Assembly: GCF_004327285.1 (NCBI RefSeq)
Contig: NZ_QJUI01000030.1
Location: forward strand, 1-40,947
Reading direction: 5' to 3'
From: Phytopseudomonas daroniae
Lineage (GTDB): Bacteria; Pseudomonadota; Gammaproteobacteria; Pseudomonadales; Pseudomonadaceae
Length of the DNA stretch: 40,947 nucleotides
In this document: one piece after another, positions 33,285 through 40,947 of the stretch
Layout: each line of letters begins with the position of its first letter
Position numbering within the stretch: the stretch's first letter is position 1
Notes under the pieces: model-generated
The model's database searches: none
The model's input: the letters and a program-made list of their open reading frames with translations, nothing else
What the model was told of the DNA's origin: nothing
Translations under genes and position numbers: made by a program

Positions 33285-33833
33285 ATGATTTTCGATGAAT
33301 TCAGCATCAAGACACTCATTCGCCCAGTGGTCGACTTCCCCAAACCGGGCGTGGTGTTCCGCGACATCACTCCACTGTTCCAATCGCCCCGCGCGCTGCG
33401 CATGGTCATCGACAGCCTAATCCAGCGTTATGTCGAGGCTGATTTCAGCCACGTAGGCGCCATGGATGCCCGAGGCTTTCTGATCGGTTCGATCATCGCC
33501 TATGAGCTGAACAAGCCGCTGGTGCTGTTCCGCAAGCAGGGAAAACTGCCGGCCGACGTGCTCAGCCAGGGCTACCAGACCGAATACGGCGAAGCCTTTC
33601 TGGAAGTGCATGCCGACAGTCTTTGCGAAGGCGACAAGGTGTTGATCGTCGATGACCTGATCGCCACCGGTGGCACTCTGCTCGCCGCCGTGCAACTGGT
33701 GAAACGCATGGGTGCCAGCCTGCATGAAGCGGCGGCGATCATCGATCTGCCGGAACTCGGTGGCTCACGCAAGCTGCAGGACATGGGAATTCCTACCTAT
33801 AGTCTGACGGCCTTCGCCCTCGACGAGCGCTAA
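33285..33833 (+). CDS. apt: Adenine phosphoribosyltransferase
   Basis: A 182-aa purine-salvage enzyme converting adenine and PRPP to AMP. The PRPP-binding loop VLIVDDLIATGGTLLAA is at about residues 120-136, and MDARGFLIGSIIAYEL and FRKQGKLP form the substrate pocket and flexible loop. It follows anr by 24 nt. Convergent with sppA across a repeat-rich gap and a strong terminator. Confidence 0.96.
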   Translation: MIFDEFSIKTLIRPVVDFPKPGVVFRDITPLFQSPRALRMVIDSLIQRYVEADFSHVGAMDARGFLIGSIIAYELNKPLVLFRKQGKLPADVLSQGYQTEYGEAFLEVHADSLCEGDKVLIVDDLIATGGTLLAAVQLVKRMGASLHEAAAIIDLPELGGSRKLQDMGIPTYSLTAFALDER

Positions 33834-34240
33834 GAGCAGCTTCAAGTCTCAAGCTACAAGCTTCAAGTAAGTCCGTACGCGGCCATGACCTCTTGCGTCT
33901 GGCTCTTCACTTGCGCGGATCATGCGTAGTGTCGCGTCACACATCGAATCTCGTATCCGAGCGATTGGGCCGAGTGGTCGCTCAAAGGCGCAAGCAGCCG
34001 TAGGATGGGTCGGGCCGCGCAGGTGCAACCCATCGGCCATTGATGGGTTGCACCCATCCTACGACCTCACCCCGCCATGCCGCCTCGTATCCGCTTCCTG
34101 TTCGTCAGGCCAGCGCTTTGCCTCGGGCTTCCTTCAGACTCGCAGTCGCCCGCGAAACCCTTGCCTTTAGCTAGCACTTCCCCTTGCCGGGTGTGCGGGG
34201 GACTTTCACCCCTGAGTGGGTGCGCCCTGCCGGGCGCACC
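33834..34240. other. Repeat-rich intergenic region apt-sppA
   Basis: It begins with a CTTCAAG-CTACAAGCTTCAAG repeat of the kind common in Pseudomonas (33838-33868) and carries the palindrome at 34000-34063. No gene is supported. Gene order changes here relative to P. aeruginosa, where apt and the sppA-rluC-rne block are far apart. Confidence 0.55.
34000..34063. repeat. REP-like palindromic repeat
   Basis: GTAGGATGGGT ... GGTGCAACCCATC ... GATGGGTTGCACCCATCCTAC form nested inverted repeats. It is a second copy of the family at 79-126. Confidence 0.7.
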
Positions 34241-34279
34241 AATAAAAAGCCCCGGTCAGATAGGCCGGGGCTTTTTATT
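34241..34279. terminator. Bidirectional rho-independent terminator
   Basis: AATAAAAAGCCCCGG and CCGGGGCTTTTTATT are perfectly complementary 15-mers around a 9-nt loop. A GC-rich stem with T-runs on both strands suits the convergent apt (plus) and sppA (minus) genes, the sppA stop being 15 nt away. Confidence 0.93.
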
Positions 34280-34293
34280 GGAGTCGTAGGCAA

Positions 34294-35277
34294 TCAGCGC
34301 AGTGCCGGGCCCTGGAAACCCATCCACATCGCCAACTGCTCGGCCACGCTGGTTCCGAGCTTCTTGGTGAAGCGATCCAGTGGGCTCTCCTGCACGGTGA
34401 AGTCCACCAGCGCTTCCTGGCCGATCACATCGCGCGCCACGTAGCTGGTATTACCCAATGCGTCGATCAGGCCCAGGCTCAGCGCCTGCTCGCCAGACCA
34501 GATCAGCCCGGAGAACAGCTCCGGATGCTCGGCATCCTTGAGGCGATCGCCGCGTCCCTGCTTCACGCTGGCGATAAATTGCTTGTGGGTGGTTTCCAGC
34601 ACGGTTTTCCAGAACTCGGCCTCTTCCGGTTTCTGCGGCTGGAACGGATCGAGAAACGCCTTGTGCTCGCCCGAGGTGTAGACGCGGCGGTCGACACCGA
34701 GTTTGTCCATCAGCCCGGTAAAACCGAAACTGGCCGCAGTAACACCGATGGAGCCGACCAGGCTGGCCTTGTCGGCATAGATCTCATCAGCGGCGCTGGC
34801 GATGTAATACGCACCCGAAGCACCCAGGTCGGAAATCACCGCGTATACCTTGGTGTCCGGATATTCGCCACGCAGACGAAGGATCTCGTCATAGACGTAA
34901 CCCGACTGCACCGGGCTGCCGCCAGGGCTGTTGATGCGCAGGATCACACCCTTGGTGTTGGGATCCTTGAACGCCGCACGCAGGCTGCCAACGATGTTGT
35001 CGGCGCTGGCCGCTTCCTTGTCGGCGATCATGCCGCGCACTTCGATCACTGCGGTATGCGGCGTGCTGCCGGAGCCCTTCTGCAGGTTGAGCAGTGGCGA
35101 GAATAGCGCCAGTGCGCCAAACAGATAGATGAAGGTCAGCAGCTTGAAGAAAATCCCCCAGCGCCGCGAACGCCGCTGCTCATGCACGCTGGCCAGCAGG
35201 GTCTTCTCGAGGAGTTTCCAGCTCTTCGGGTCGCTCTCGGAGACCACCGGCGTCTTTCTCTCACCCCACATGCTCAA
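34294..35277 (-). CDS. sppA: Signal peptide peptidase SppA (S49 protease)
   Basis: A 327-aa membrane-anchored serine protease that degrades cleaved signal peptides. One N-terminal helix at about residues 40-62 anchors it, with the S49 domain outside. The catalytic serine is S154 in LGASGAYYIASAADEIYA and the general-base lysine is K206 in SGEHKAFLD; the 52-residue gap equals that in Bacillus SppA. INSPGGSPVQSGY forms the oxyanion region. It is the short, single-domain type. The gene overlaps the upstream HAD phosphatase gene by 17 nt, so they share an operon with rluC. Confidence 0.94.
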   Translation of the reverse strand: MSMWGERKTPVVSESDPKSWKLLEKTLLASVHEQRRSRRWGIFFKLLTFIYLFGALALFSPLLNLQKGSGSTPHTAVIEVRGMIADKEAASADNIVGSLRAAFKDPNTKGVILRINSPGGSPVQSGYVYDEILRLRGEYPDTKVYAVISDLGASGAYYIASAADEIYADKASLVGSIGVTAASFGFTGLMDKLGVDRRVYTSGEHKAFLDPFQPQKPEEAEFWKTVLETTHKQFIASVKQGRGDRLKDAEHPELFSGLIWSGEQALSLGLIDALGNTSYVARDVIGQEALVDFTVQESPLDRFTKKLGTSVAEQLAMWMGFQGPALR

Positions 35278-35956
35278 TCTCCTCGATTCGGGGCTCGGCC
35301 ACCATCTGGTTCAGCCAGGCACTCAGTTCCATGAAATGGTTGATCGACAGCCTCGGCTCATGGGTACTCAACGCTGTCAGCGTCTGCGCACCGTAGCCTA
35401 CCGCGACCGCATCCATACCCGCACGCTGCGCCATCAGTAGATCGAACGAGGAGTCGCCAATCATCAGCGCCTGCTCGGCAGGCACGCCACAATGCTGCAG
35501 GATCTCGTGCAGCATCCGGGGATCGGGTTTGCTCGCCGTTTCATCGGCGCACCGCGTGATATCGAAATAATCCTGCCAGCCCAACGCGTCGAGGATCCGT
35601 TGCAGGCCGCGGCGGCTCTTGCCGGTGGCAACAGCCAACTGATAGCCCTGCTCACGGAAGCTCGCCAGGCTCTGCTCCACGCCCGGAAAAAACGCCGACG
35701 GCGTTTGATCCATGATCACATAACAGTCGCTGTAAGTGGCACGGAAGCGTTCGACGTGCGCGGCTTCGACGAGTTCCGGATAAAGCGTGGTGATCGCCTC
35801 GGGCAGCGCCAGGCCGATGATGCCCTTGACCGCCTCGTCGCTGAGCCGCGGCATGGCGCACTGGTTGGCGGCCTGGTGCATGGCCGCGACGATGCGGCCA
35901 ATGGAATCGACCAGCGTACCGTCCCAGTCGAAGATCAGCAGCCGGTAGTCACGCAC
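35261..35956 (-). CDS. HAD-superfamily phosphatase (phosphoglycolate phosphatase-like)
   Basis: A 231-aa HAD hydrolase. Motif I is FDWDGTLVDS with nucleophile D10 and acid D12; motif II lies in LAVATGKSRRGL, motif III in ETASKPDPRML and motif IV is MIGDSSFDLLMAQ. A helical C1 cap between residues about 15 and 85 makes it Gph/YfdX-like in build; the substrate is not determined by sequence. It overlaps both rluC (8 nt) and sppA (17 nt), forming a tight rluC-HAD-sppA operon as in other Pseudomonas. Confidence 0.93.
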   Translation of the reverse strand: MRDYRLLIFDWDGTLVDSIGRIVAAMHQAANQCAMPRLSDEAVKGIIGLALPEAITTLYPELVEAAHVERFRATYSDCYVIMDQTPSAFFPGVEQSLASFREQGYQLAVATGKSRRGLQRILDALGWQDYFDITRCADETASKPDPRMLHEILQHCGVPAEQALMIGDSSFDLLMAQRAGMDAVAVGYGAQTLTALSTHEPRLSINHFMELSAWLNQMVAEPRIEEIEHVG

Positions 35957-36902
35957 TCAGGCGCTCCAGCGTACGTGCCCACATGTCGTCGACCGGCGCC
36001 TCGACTTTCAGCACACCACCCTCGGGCAGCGGGATGTTCAGTTCATAGGCGTGCAGGAACAGGCGCTTGCCGCCCAGCTCGCGAATCTCGCGGGTGAAGT
36101 CATCATCGCCGTACTTGCTGTCACCGGCGATGCAGTGCCCGCCATACTGGGCATGCACGCGAATCTGGTGGGTACGCCCGGTCACCGGTTTGGCTTCGAC
36201 CAGGGTGGCGAACTCGCCGAAACGGCGCAGCACGCGGAAGACGGTCAGCGCCTCCTTGCCTTCCGGGGTGACCTCGACCATGCGTTCGCCGGAACGCAGA
36301 TTGCTCTTGAGCAACGGCGCGTTGATCTGCTTCTTGGCCGTCGCCCAGTGGCCGCGCACCAGCGCCATGTAACGCTTGTCGACGCCATCGCCGCGCAGCG
36401 CTTCGTGCAAATGACGGAGCATGCTGCGCTTCTTGGCGATCATCAGCAGGCCGGAAGTATCGCGGTCGAGGCGGTGCACCAGCTCCAGATCCTTGGCATC
36501 CGGACGCAATTGGCGAAACGCCTCGATCACCCCGTAATTGAGGCCGCTGCCACCGTGCACGGCGATGCCGGCCGGTTTGTTCAGCACGATCAGTGCCTTG
36601 TCTTCATAAACGATGGCCGCTTCCAGGCGCTGCAGTAGCCCTTGAGCCAGCGGCTCGGGCTCGTCACGCTCGGCCAGGCGCAGCGGCGGAACACGCACGA
36701 TGTCGCCGGGCTGCAGCTTGTATTCGGGTTTGATCCGACCTTTGTTGACTCGTACTTCACCCTTGCGCAGGATGCGGTAGATCAAGGTCTTGGGCACGCC
36801 CTTGAGCTGGGTACGAAGGAAGTTGTCGATGCGCTGACCCGCGAGTTCAGGCGCGACCTCGAGCAGCTGAACGCCGGAGGTTGGGGGAATGGGTGTCGTC
36901 AT
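35949..36902 (-). CDS. rluC: 23S rRNA pseudouridine synthase RluC
   Basis: A 317-aa RluA-family synthase that makes pseudouridine at positions 955, 2504 and 2580 of 23S rRNA. An S4 RNA-binding domain spans about residues 20-80 (RIDNFLRTQLKGVPKTLIYRILRKGEVRVNKGR); the catalytic aspartate is D146 in the HRLDRDTSG motif, and RPVTGRTHQIRVH-like sequence (KPVTGRTHQIRVH here) closes the active site. I use the ATG at 36902; one at 36914 is equally possible and neither has a strong ribosome site. It is divergent from rne, an arrangement shared with E. coli and Pseudomonas. Confidence 0.94.
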   Translation of the reverse strand: MTTPIPPTSGVQLLEVAPELAGQRIDNFLRTQLKGVPKTLIYRILRKGEVRVNKGRIKPEYKLQPGDIVRVPPLRLAERDEPEPLAQGLLQRLEAAIVYEDKALIVLNKPAGIAVHGGSGLNYGVIEAFRQLRPDAKDLELVHRLDRDTSGLLMIAKKRSMLRHLHEALRGDGVDKRYMALVRGHWATAKKQINAPLLKSNLRSGERMVEVTPEGKEALTVFRVLRRFGEFATLVEAKPVTGRTHQIRVHAQYGGHCIAGDSKYGDDDFTREIRELGGKRLFLHAYELNIPLPEGGVLKVEAPVDDMWARTLERLSA

Positions 36903-36929
36903 GGCCGCGATCATACAATTTTTATGGAA

Positions 36930-36958
36930 TTGAAGCACTTAATCATTGCTGCTATAGT
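36930..36958 (+). promoter_or_regulatory. Sigma-70 promoter for rne
   Basis: TTGAAG (36930-36935), 17-bp spacer, TATAGT (36953-36958): a good match to the sigma-70 consensus. It points towards rne and would start a leader near 36965, about 680 nt before the coding region. It overlaps the rluC promoter zone. Confidence 0.75.
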
Positions 36959-37645
36959 CGCGAATGCCGCCAAAAGCGGCCTGATTCGCGGATGTTGCCA
37001 AACCGCCATCGTGAATCAAGCAACCCATTCAGGACGTAAGGCCGTCCGACGGGCTTCTCATAGAGCGACAAGGCCGCCAAGGCTGCTCGAGAAACTCGGA
37101 AATAAGGTCTGAGACACAGATGCGCGACCTGCCCACATGGACGGTCGCGGTAATGCCAACCCGCTGCGGATTTTTCGCGAGCGGCACCCGATTTTCAGCG
37201 ATACGTGTAGGGTGGAGATGCACAACGGTCGGCCTGCGTAGCAAACAGCTTTATCCAAGACGCGTCATGTCGTCCGCTACCGACCCTTGATTCCTCCTCC
37301 TGACTGAGAACCTGTTTACGGTCTCGCAAGCTAGCGCCATGCAAAACGCTACGTTAGTAACAGCCTCCAATCCGGGGCAGGCAAAGAAGCGAAGTTTACT
37401 CACGTAAATGGGCCTTCCAAGCGGGTTTTAACGCAGCAGGCCGATGCTTAGCCGATCGCAAGCGAGTTCTGAGTGCTTTCTGTCACATACAGCAAGCAGG
37501 AGACGTCCGTCGCGGCCCAGCACAACTGCTGCTGCCGCTCGACAATGAAACGATTTACGCCCGTTTCTGACGCGCCTGACACCGACCCTGAGCGTCGTGT
37601 GTGCCTAACGCGGCTTCCGGCAGCACCGGAAACCATTGGTACCAC
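36959..37645 (+). other. Long leader region of rne
   Basis: No protein gene is supported in this 690-nt stretch. If transcription begins at the 36930-36958 promoter it is an untranslated leader; in E. coli the long rne leader mediates autoregulation by RNase E itself, and a similar role is plausible here. It contains the repeat element at 37303-37474 and a short palindromic block at about 37130-37205. Confidence 0.5.
37303..37474. mobile_element. MITE-like repeat in the rne leader
   Basis: About 170 bp whose ends, ACTGAGAACCTGTTTACGGTC and GATCGCAAGCGAGTTCTGAG (outermost bases only), are imperfect inverted repeats. The interior has GCAGGCAAAGAAGCG and GGGTTTTAACGCAGCAGGC, distantly like the GCAGGCGAAAAAGCG and CTTTTAACG blocks of the element in ccoQ. 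No coding capacity. Confidence 0.6.
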
Positions 37646-40600
37646 ATGAAAAGAATGCTGATTAACGCAACTCAACCCGAAGAGTTGCGTGTTGCGCTGG
37701 TAGATGGCCAGCGCCTGTACGACCTGGACATCGAGTCCGGCGCCCGTGTACAGAAGAAATCCAACATCTACAAAGGTCGCATTACCCGCGTAGAACCCAG
37801 CCTCGAAGCGGCGTTCGTCGACTTCGGCTCCGAGCGTCACGGCTTCCTCCCCCTCAAAGAAATTTCCCGCGAATACTTCAGCAAGGCCCCCGAAGGCCGC
37901 GTCAACATCAAGGACGTGCTCAAGGAAGGCCAGGAAGTCATCGTCCAGGTCGAGAAAGAAGAGCGTGGCAACAAGGGCGCAGCCCTGACCACCTTCATCA
38001 GCCTCGCCGGCCGCTACCTGGTGCTGATGCCCAACAACCCGCGTGCCGGTGGCATCAGCCGCCGCATCGAAGGTGAAGAGCGCAACGAACTGCGCGAAGC
38101 CCTCAACGGCCTCGATATCCCCAACGACATGGGCCTGATCGTGCGCACCGCAGGCCTGGGTCGCTCCAGCGAAGAAATGCAGTGGGATCTCGATTACCTG
38201 CTGCAACTGTGGAGCGCCATCAAGGAAGCATCCCTGGATCGCCCTGCTCCGTTCCTGATCTATCAGGAAAGCAACGTCATCATCCGCGCCATCCGCGACT
38301 ACCTGCGCCAGGACATCGGCGAAGTGCTGGTCGACAGCGTCGAAGCCCAGGAAGAAGCCCTGACCTTCATCCGCCAGGTGATGCCGCAGTACGCCAGCAA
38401 GATCAAGCTGTACGAAGACAGCGTGCCGCTGTTCAACCGCTTCCAGATCGAAAGCCAGATCGAAACCGCTTTCCAGCGTGAAGTGAAGCTGCCGTCCGGT
38501 GGTTCGATCTACATCGACCCGACCGAAGCCCTGGTGTCCATCGACATCAACTCGGCGCGCGCCACCAAAGGCAGCGACATCGAAGAAACCGCACTGCAGA
38601 CCAACCTGGAAGCCGCTGAAGAGATCGCCCGTCAGCTGCGTCTGCGCGACATCGGCGGCCTGATCGTCATCGACTTCATCGACATGACGCCGGCCAAGAA
38701 CCAGCGCGCCGTCGAAGAAAAGGTTCGCGAAGCCCTGGAAGCCGACCGCGCCCGCGTACAGGTCGGCCGCATCTCGCGCTTCGGCCTGCTGGAAATGTCC
38801 CGTCAGCGCCTGCGCCCATCGCTGGGCGAAAGCAGCGGCATCGTCTGCCCGCGCTGCAACGGCCAAGGCATCATCCGCGACGTCGAGTCGCTGTCCCTGG
38901 CAATTCTGCGCCTGATCGAAGAAGAAGCCCTGAAGGATCGCACCGCCGAGGTTCGCGCCCAGGTGCCGATCCCGGTCGCGGCCTTCCTGCTCAACGAAAA
39001 GCGCAACTCGATCACCAAGATCGAACTGCGTACCCGTGCACGCATCGTCATCCTGCCGAACGATCATCTGGAAACGCCGCACTTCGAAGTGCAGCGCATC
39101 CGTGACGACAGCCCTGAAGCCCAAAGCATCCAGACCAGCTACGAAATAGCCACGGTCGAAGTCGAGGAAGAAAAACCGGCAGCCGCCACTCGCACCCTGG
39201 TTCGCCAGGAAGCGGCGATCAAGGCCGCTCCTCCTCGCAGCGCCCCCTCTCCAGAGGTTGAAGCAGCCGCGCCGGCAGCTCCGGTTGCAGCCGCTCCGCA
39301 AACGGGCCTGTTCAAAGGCCTGGTGAAGTCCCTGGTGGGTCTGTTCGCCGGCGCCGAAGAACAGAAACCGACCGTGGTCGAGAAGAAGCCAGGCGAGCGT
39401 CAACCGCGTGGCGACGAGCGTCGCAACGGTCGCCAGCAGAACCGTAACCGTGGCAACCGCCGCGACGAAGAGCGCAAGCCGCGCGAAGAACGTGCCCCAC
39501 GTGAAGAACGTGCACCGCGTGAAGCGCGTCAGGCCCGCACCCCGCGTGAAGATCGCCAGCCGCGTGAAAACGTGGAAGTCCGCGAGCCTCAGGAAGTGCG
39601 TCAATCCCGTCCGCCGCGCGAACCGCGTGAAGGCCAGGAAAATCGTCGCGAACGTCGCCCGCGTGAAGAGCGCCAGCCGCGCGAACTGCGCGCTCCGCTG
39701 GATGCCGAGCCGCAGAACGAAACCGCTGGCGAAGAAGTACGTGCCGAGCGTCCGCAACGCGAGCCGCGCCAACCACGTCAGCCTCGCGAAGAGCGTCAAC
39801 CACGCGCCGAGCAGGCACAGGCCGATGCGGCTGAAGAAGAAGTGCTGAACAGCGAAGAGCAGCAGGACGAGGATCAGGAAAGCACCGAGGGCAGCGAACG
39901 CCCACGTCGCCGCTCCCGTGGCCAGCGTCGCCGCAGCAACCGTCGCGAGCGTCAGCGTGATGCCGACGGTAACCCGATCGAAGGCAGTGACGACAACGCT
40001 GAAGAGCCTGTAGATGCCGCCAACATCGCTGCCGCTGCTACTGTGGCCGCCGTTATCGCGGAAACCGAGCAGCCGGCCGAGCAACAGCCTGTCGTCCAGG
40101 AGACCAGCACACCTGCCGCTGCTGAAACGGCAGAGCCTGTCGCCGCACAAGAGGTAGCGGTCGAGGCCGAGCAGCCTGTGCAAGCCACAGTTGAAGTAGC
40201 TGAAGCGGCTCCAGCCCCCGTCGAAGTGCCGACCGAAGCAGTCGCCGAGCGCGCCGATGCCGTGATCGAGCCTCTGCCTGAGATCGAACAGCCGCGTGCC
40301 TCGGCACCCGCTTTCGAAGCGACGCCGCAGGAAGCTCCAGTGGTGATCGAGCCGGCAAATGAGCCAGTGGTTGTCGAAGCACCCGCTGCCGAGGCGCAGG
40401 TCATCGAAGCACCGGTCGCCGAGACCACCTTCACTGCCGCACCCGAGACCGCTCCGGCAGTCGAGGAAGCGGCAGCCGAAACACCTGTGGTCGAAGAGCC
40501 AGCGGCACCAGTCGTACCTGCCGCAAGCAACGGCCGCGCGCCGAACGACCCACGCGAAGTGCGTCGCCGCAAGCGTGAGGAAGAGCGTCTGGCTCGTGAA

Positions 40601-40792
40601 GCTGAAGAAGCCGCCAAGGCCGCTCCAGCCGCCGCGGTCGTGGAAGCAGAGCCAGCCGCTCCGGCAGTGGAAAGCGAAGCCGTCGTCGATACTCAACCGG
40701 CCAGCGAGCCAGTCGAGCAAGCCGAGGTCATCGTCACTCCGGTCGACGAGAGCGCTCAGCAGGATCAGGACGCGCCCAAGCCGCAAGCCTGA
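37646..40792 (+). CDS. rne: Ribonuclease E
   Basis: A 1048-aa endoribonuclease organising mRNA decay and rRNA/tRNA maturation. The N-terminal catalytic half contains an S1 domain (about residues 37-120), the Mg-binding aspartates in VSIDINSARATKG (about 300) and IVIDFIDMTPAKN (about 345), and the zinc-link CPRCNGQG (about 401-404) that holds the tetramer. The C-terminal half is low-complexity: an arginine-rich tract of PRE-type repeats (about 575-720), then a long Ala/Glu/Pro/Val-rich acidic region, ending with RRRKREEERLAREAEEAAK. It should scaffold the degradosome. The ATG at 37646 matches the family start MKRMLINA; the frame opens earlier at 37601 without support. Confidence 0.96.
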   Translation: MKRMLINATQPEELRVALVDGQRLYDLDIESGARVQKKSNIYKGRITRVEPSLEAAFVDFGSERHGFLPLKEISREYFSKAPEGRVNIKDVLKEGQEVIVQVEKEERGNKGAALTTFISLAGRYLVLMPNNPRAGGISRRIEGEERNELREALNGLDIPNDMGLIVRTAGLGRSSEEMQWDLDYLLQLWSAIKEASLDRPAPFLIYQESNVIIRAIRDYLRQDIGEVLVDSVEAQEEALTFIRQVMPQYASKIKLYEDSVPLFNRFQIESQIETAFQREVKLPSGGSIYIDPTEALVSIDINSARATKGSDIEETALQTNLEAAEEIARQLRLRDIGGLIVIDFIDMTPAKNQRAVEEKVREALEADRARVQVGRISRFGLLEMSRQRLRPSLGESSGIVCPRCNGQGIIRDVESLSLAILRLIEEEALKDRTAEVRAQVPIPVAAFLLNEKRNSITKIELRTRARIVILPNDHLETPHFEVQRIRDDSPEAQSIQTSYEIATVEVEEEKPAAATRTLVRQEAAIKAAPPRSAPSPEVEAAAPAAPVAAAPQTGLFKGLVKSLVGLFAGAEEQKPTVVEKKPGERQPRGDERRNGRQQNRNRGNRRDEERKPREERAPREERAPREARQARTPREDRQPRENVEVREPQEVRQSRPPREPREGQENRRERRPREERQPRELRAPLDAEPQNETAGEEVRAERPQREPRQPRQPREERQPRAEQAQADAAEEEVLNSEEQQDEDQESTEGSERPRRRSRGQRRRSNRRERQRDADGNPIEGSDDNAEEPVDAANIAAAATVAAVIAETEQPAEQQPVVQETSTPAAAETAEPVAAQEVAVEAEQPVQATVEVAEAAPAPVEVPTEAVAERADAVIEPLPEIEQPRASAPAFEATPQEAPVVIEPANEPVVVEAPAAEAQVIEAPVAETTFTAAPETAPAVEEAAAETPVVEEPAAPVVPAASNGRAPNDPREVRRRKREEERLAREAEEAAKAAPAAAVVEAEPAAPAVESEAVVDTQPASEPVEQAEVIVTPVDESAQQDQDAPKPQA

Positions 40793-40865
40793 TAGGTAAC
40801 GCGCAAAAGAAAAAGGGATGCTTCGCAGACTGTGTGAAAACCTAGCAGTCTGAAGGCGAGTTGAA

Positions 40866-40899
40866 GACAATGCCTCTATCGGTTGATAGGGGCATTGTC
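40866..40899 (+). terminator. Hairpin downstream of rne, possible terminator
   Basis: GACAATGCC-T-CTATC and GATAG-G-GGCATTGTC form a 14-bp stem with one mismatch and a 4-nt GGTT loop. No proper T-run follows (GTTTATGG), so it may be a weak terminator or the tip of a mobile-element end beginning near 40829. The rest of 40793-40947 shows no gene. Confidence 0.5.
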
Positions 40900-40947
40900 G
40901 TTTATGGGCTATATCCAGGGCGAAGGTCGCGAGCAAAGCAGCCTGTT

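Noticed and set aside
37448..40936. A 1162-codon open frame antisense to rne
   Set aside because: It mirrors the GC-rich, repeat-rich rne sequence; the product is low-complexity with no domain, and rne is certain. Codon bias explains the lack of stops.

Overview
The window is a GC-rich gammaproteobacterial chromosome segment, almost certainly Pseudomonas (P. mendocina / pseudoalcaligenes-like). The basis is protein-level similarity to P. aeruginosa Anr, RluC, TusA and CcoN as I remember them, a gene order tusA-rlmM-acnA-aer-(cco)2-ccoGHIS-hemN-anr-apt matching the P. aeruginosa aerobic/microaerobic region, and abundant REP-like palindromes. No database search was run.

Layout. (1) 1-6645: core genes tusA, rlmM (minus), acnA and an Aer-type aerotaxis receptor (plus). 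(2) 6646-8819: an AT-richer accessory stretch holding three integron-type attC sites and three cassette ORFs, with no integrase in the window (a CALIN). One cassette gene carries an in-frame amber codon. (3) 9183-16372: about 7 kb of accessory DNA bracketed by two copies of a 385-bp direct repeat, each encoding a 101-aa zinc-ribbon membrane protein. Inside lies a compact locus: a membrane di-iron desaturase/hydroxylase, a B12-binding mutase small subunit and a glutamate-mutase-like large subunit in one minus-strand operon, a LysR regulator, and a LysE exporter plus quinone-oxidoreductase-like enzyme in a second minus-strand operon. I read this as a candidate small-molecule (non-protein amino acid) biosynthesis and export system, and it is the best candidate here for something undescribed. 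(4) 16435-30148: a small membrane protein, an alpha/beta hydrolase, two tandem ccoNOQP operons for cbb3 oxidases, and the assembly genes ccoG, ccoH, ccoI, ccoS plus a TauE/SafE-like membrane protein. The upstream ccoQ carries a frame-preserving 138-bp MITE-like insertion. (5) 30464-33833: hemN behind a good Anr-type promoter, a coiled-coil protein, anr and apt. (6) 34241-40947: a bidirectional terminator, then sppA, a HAD phosphatase and rluC on minus, and divergent rne with a leader of roughly 680 nt holding another repeat element.

How it works together. Anr is the oxygen-sensing FNR-type regulator. Anr-type boxes precede hemN (anaerobic haem synthesis) and the upstream ccoNOQP operon, so the core supports microaerobic respiration: haem supply (HemN), oxidase subunits (CcoNOQP), copper and cofactor assembly (CcoGHIS) and oxygen/energy taxis (Aer). 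The accessory blocks sit between aer and the oxidase genes and have no obvious link to respiration.
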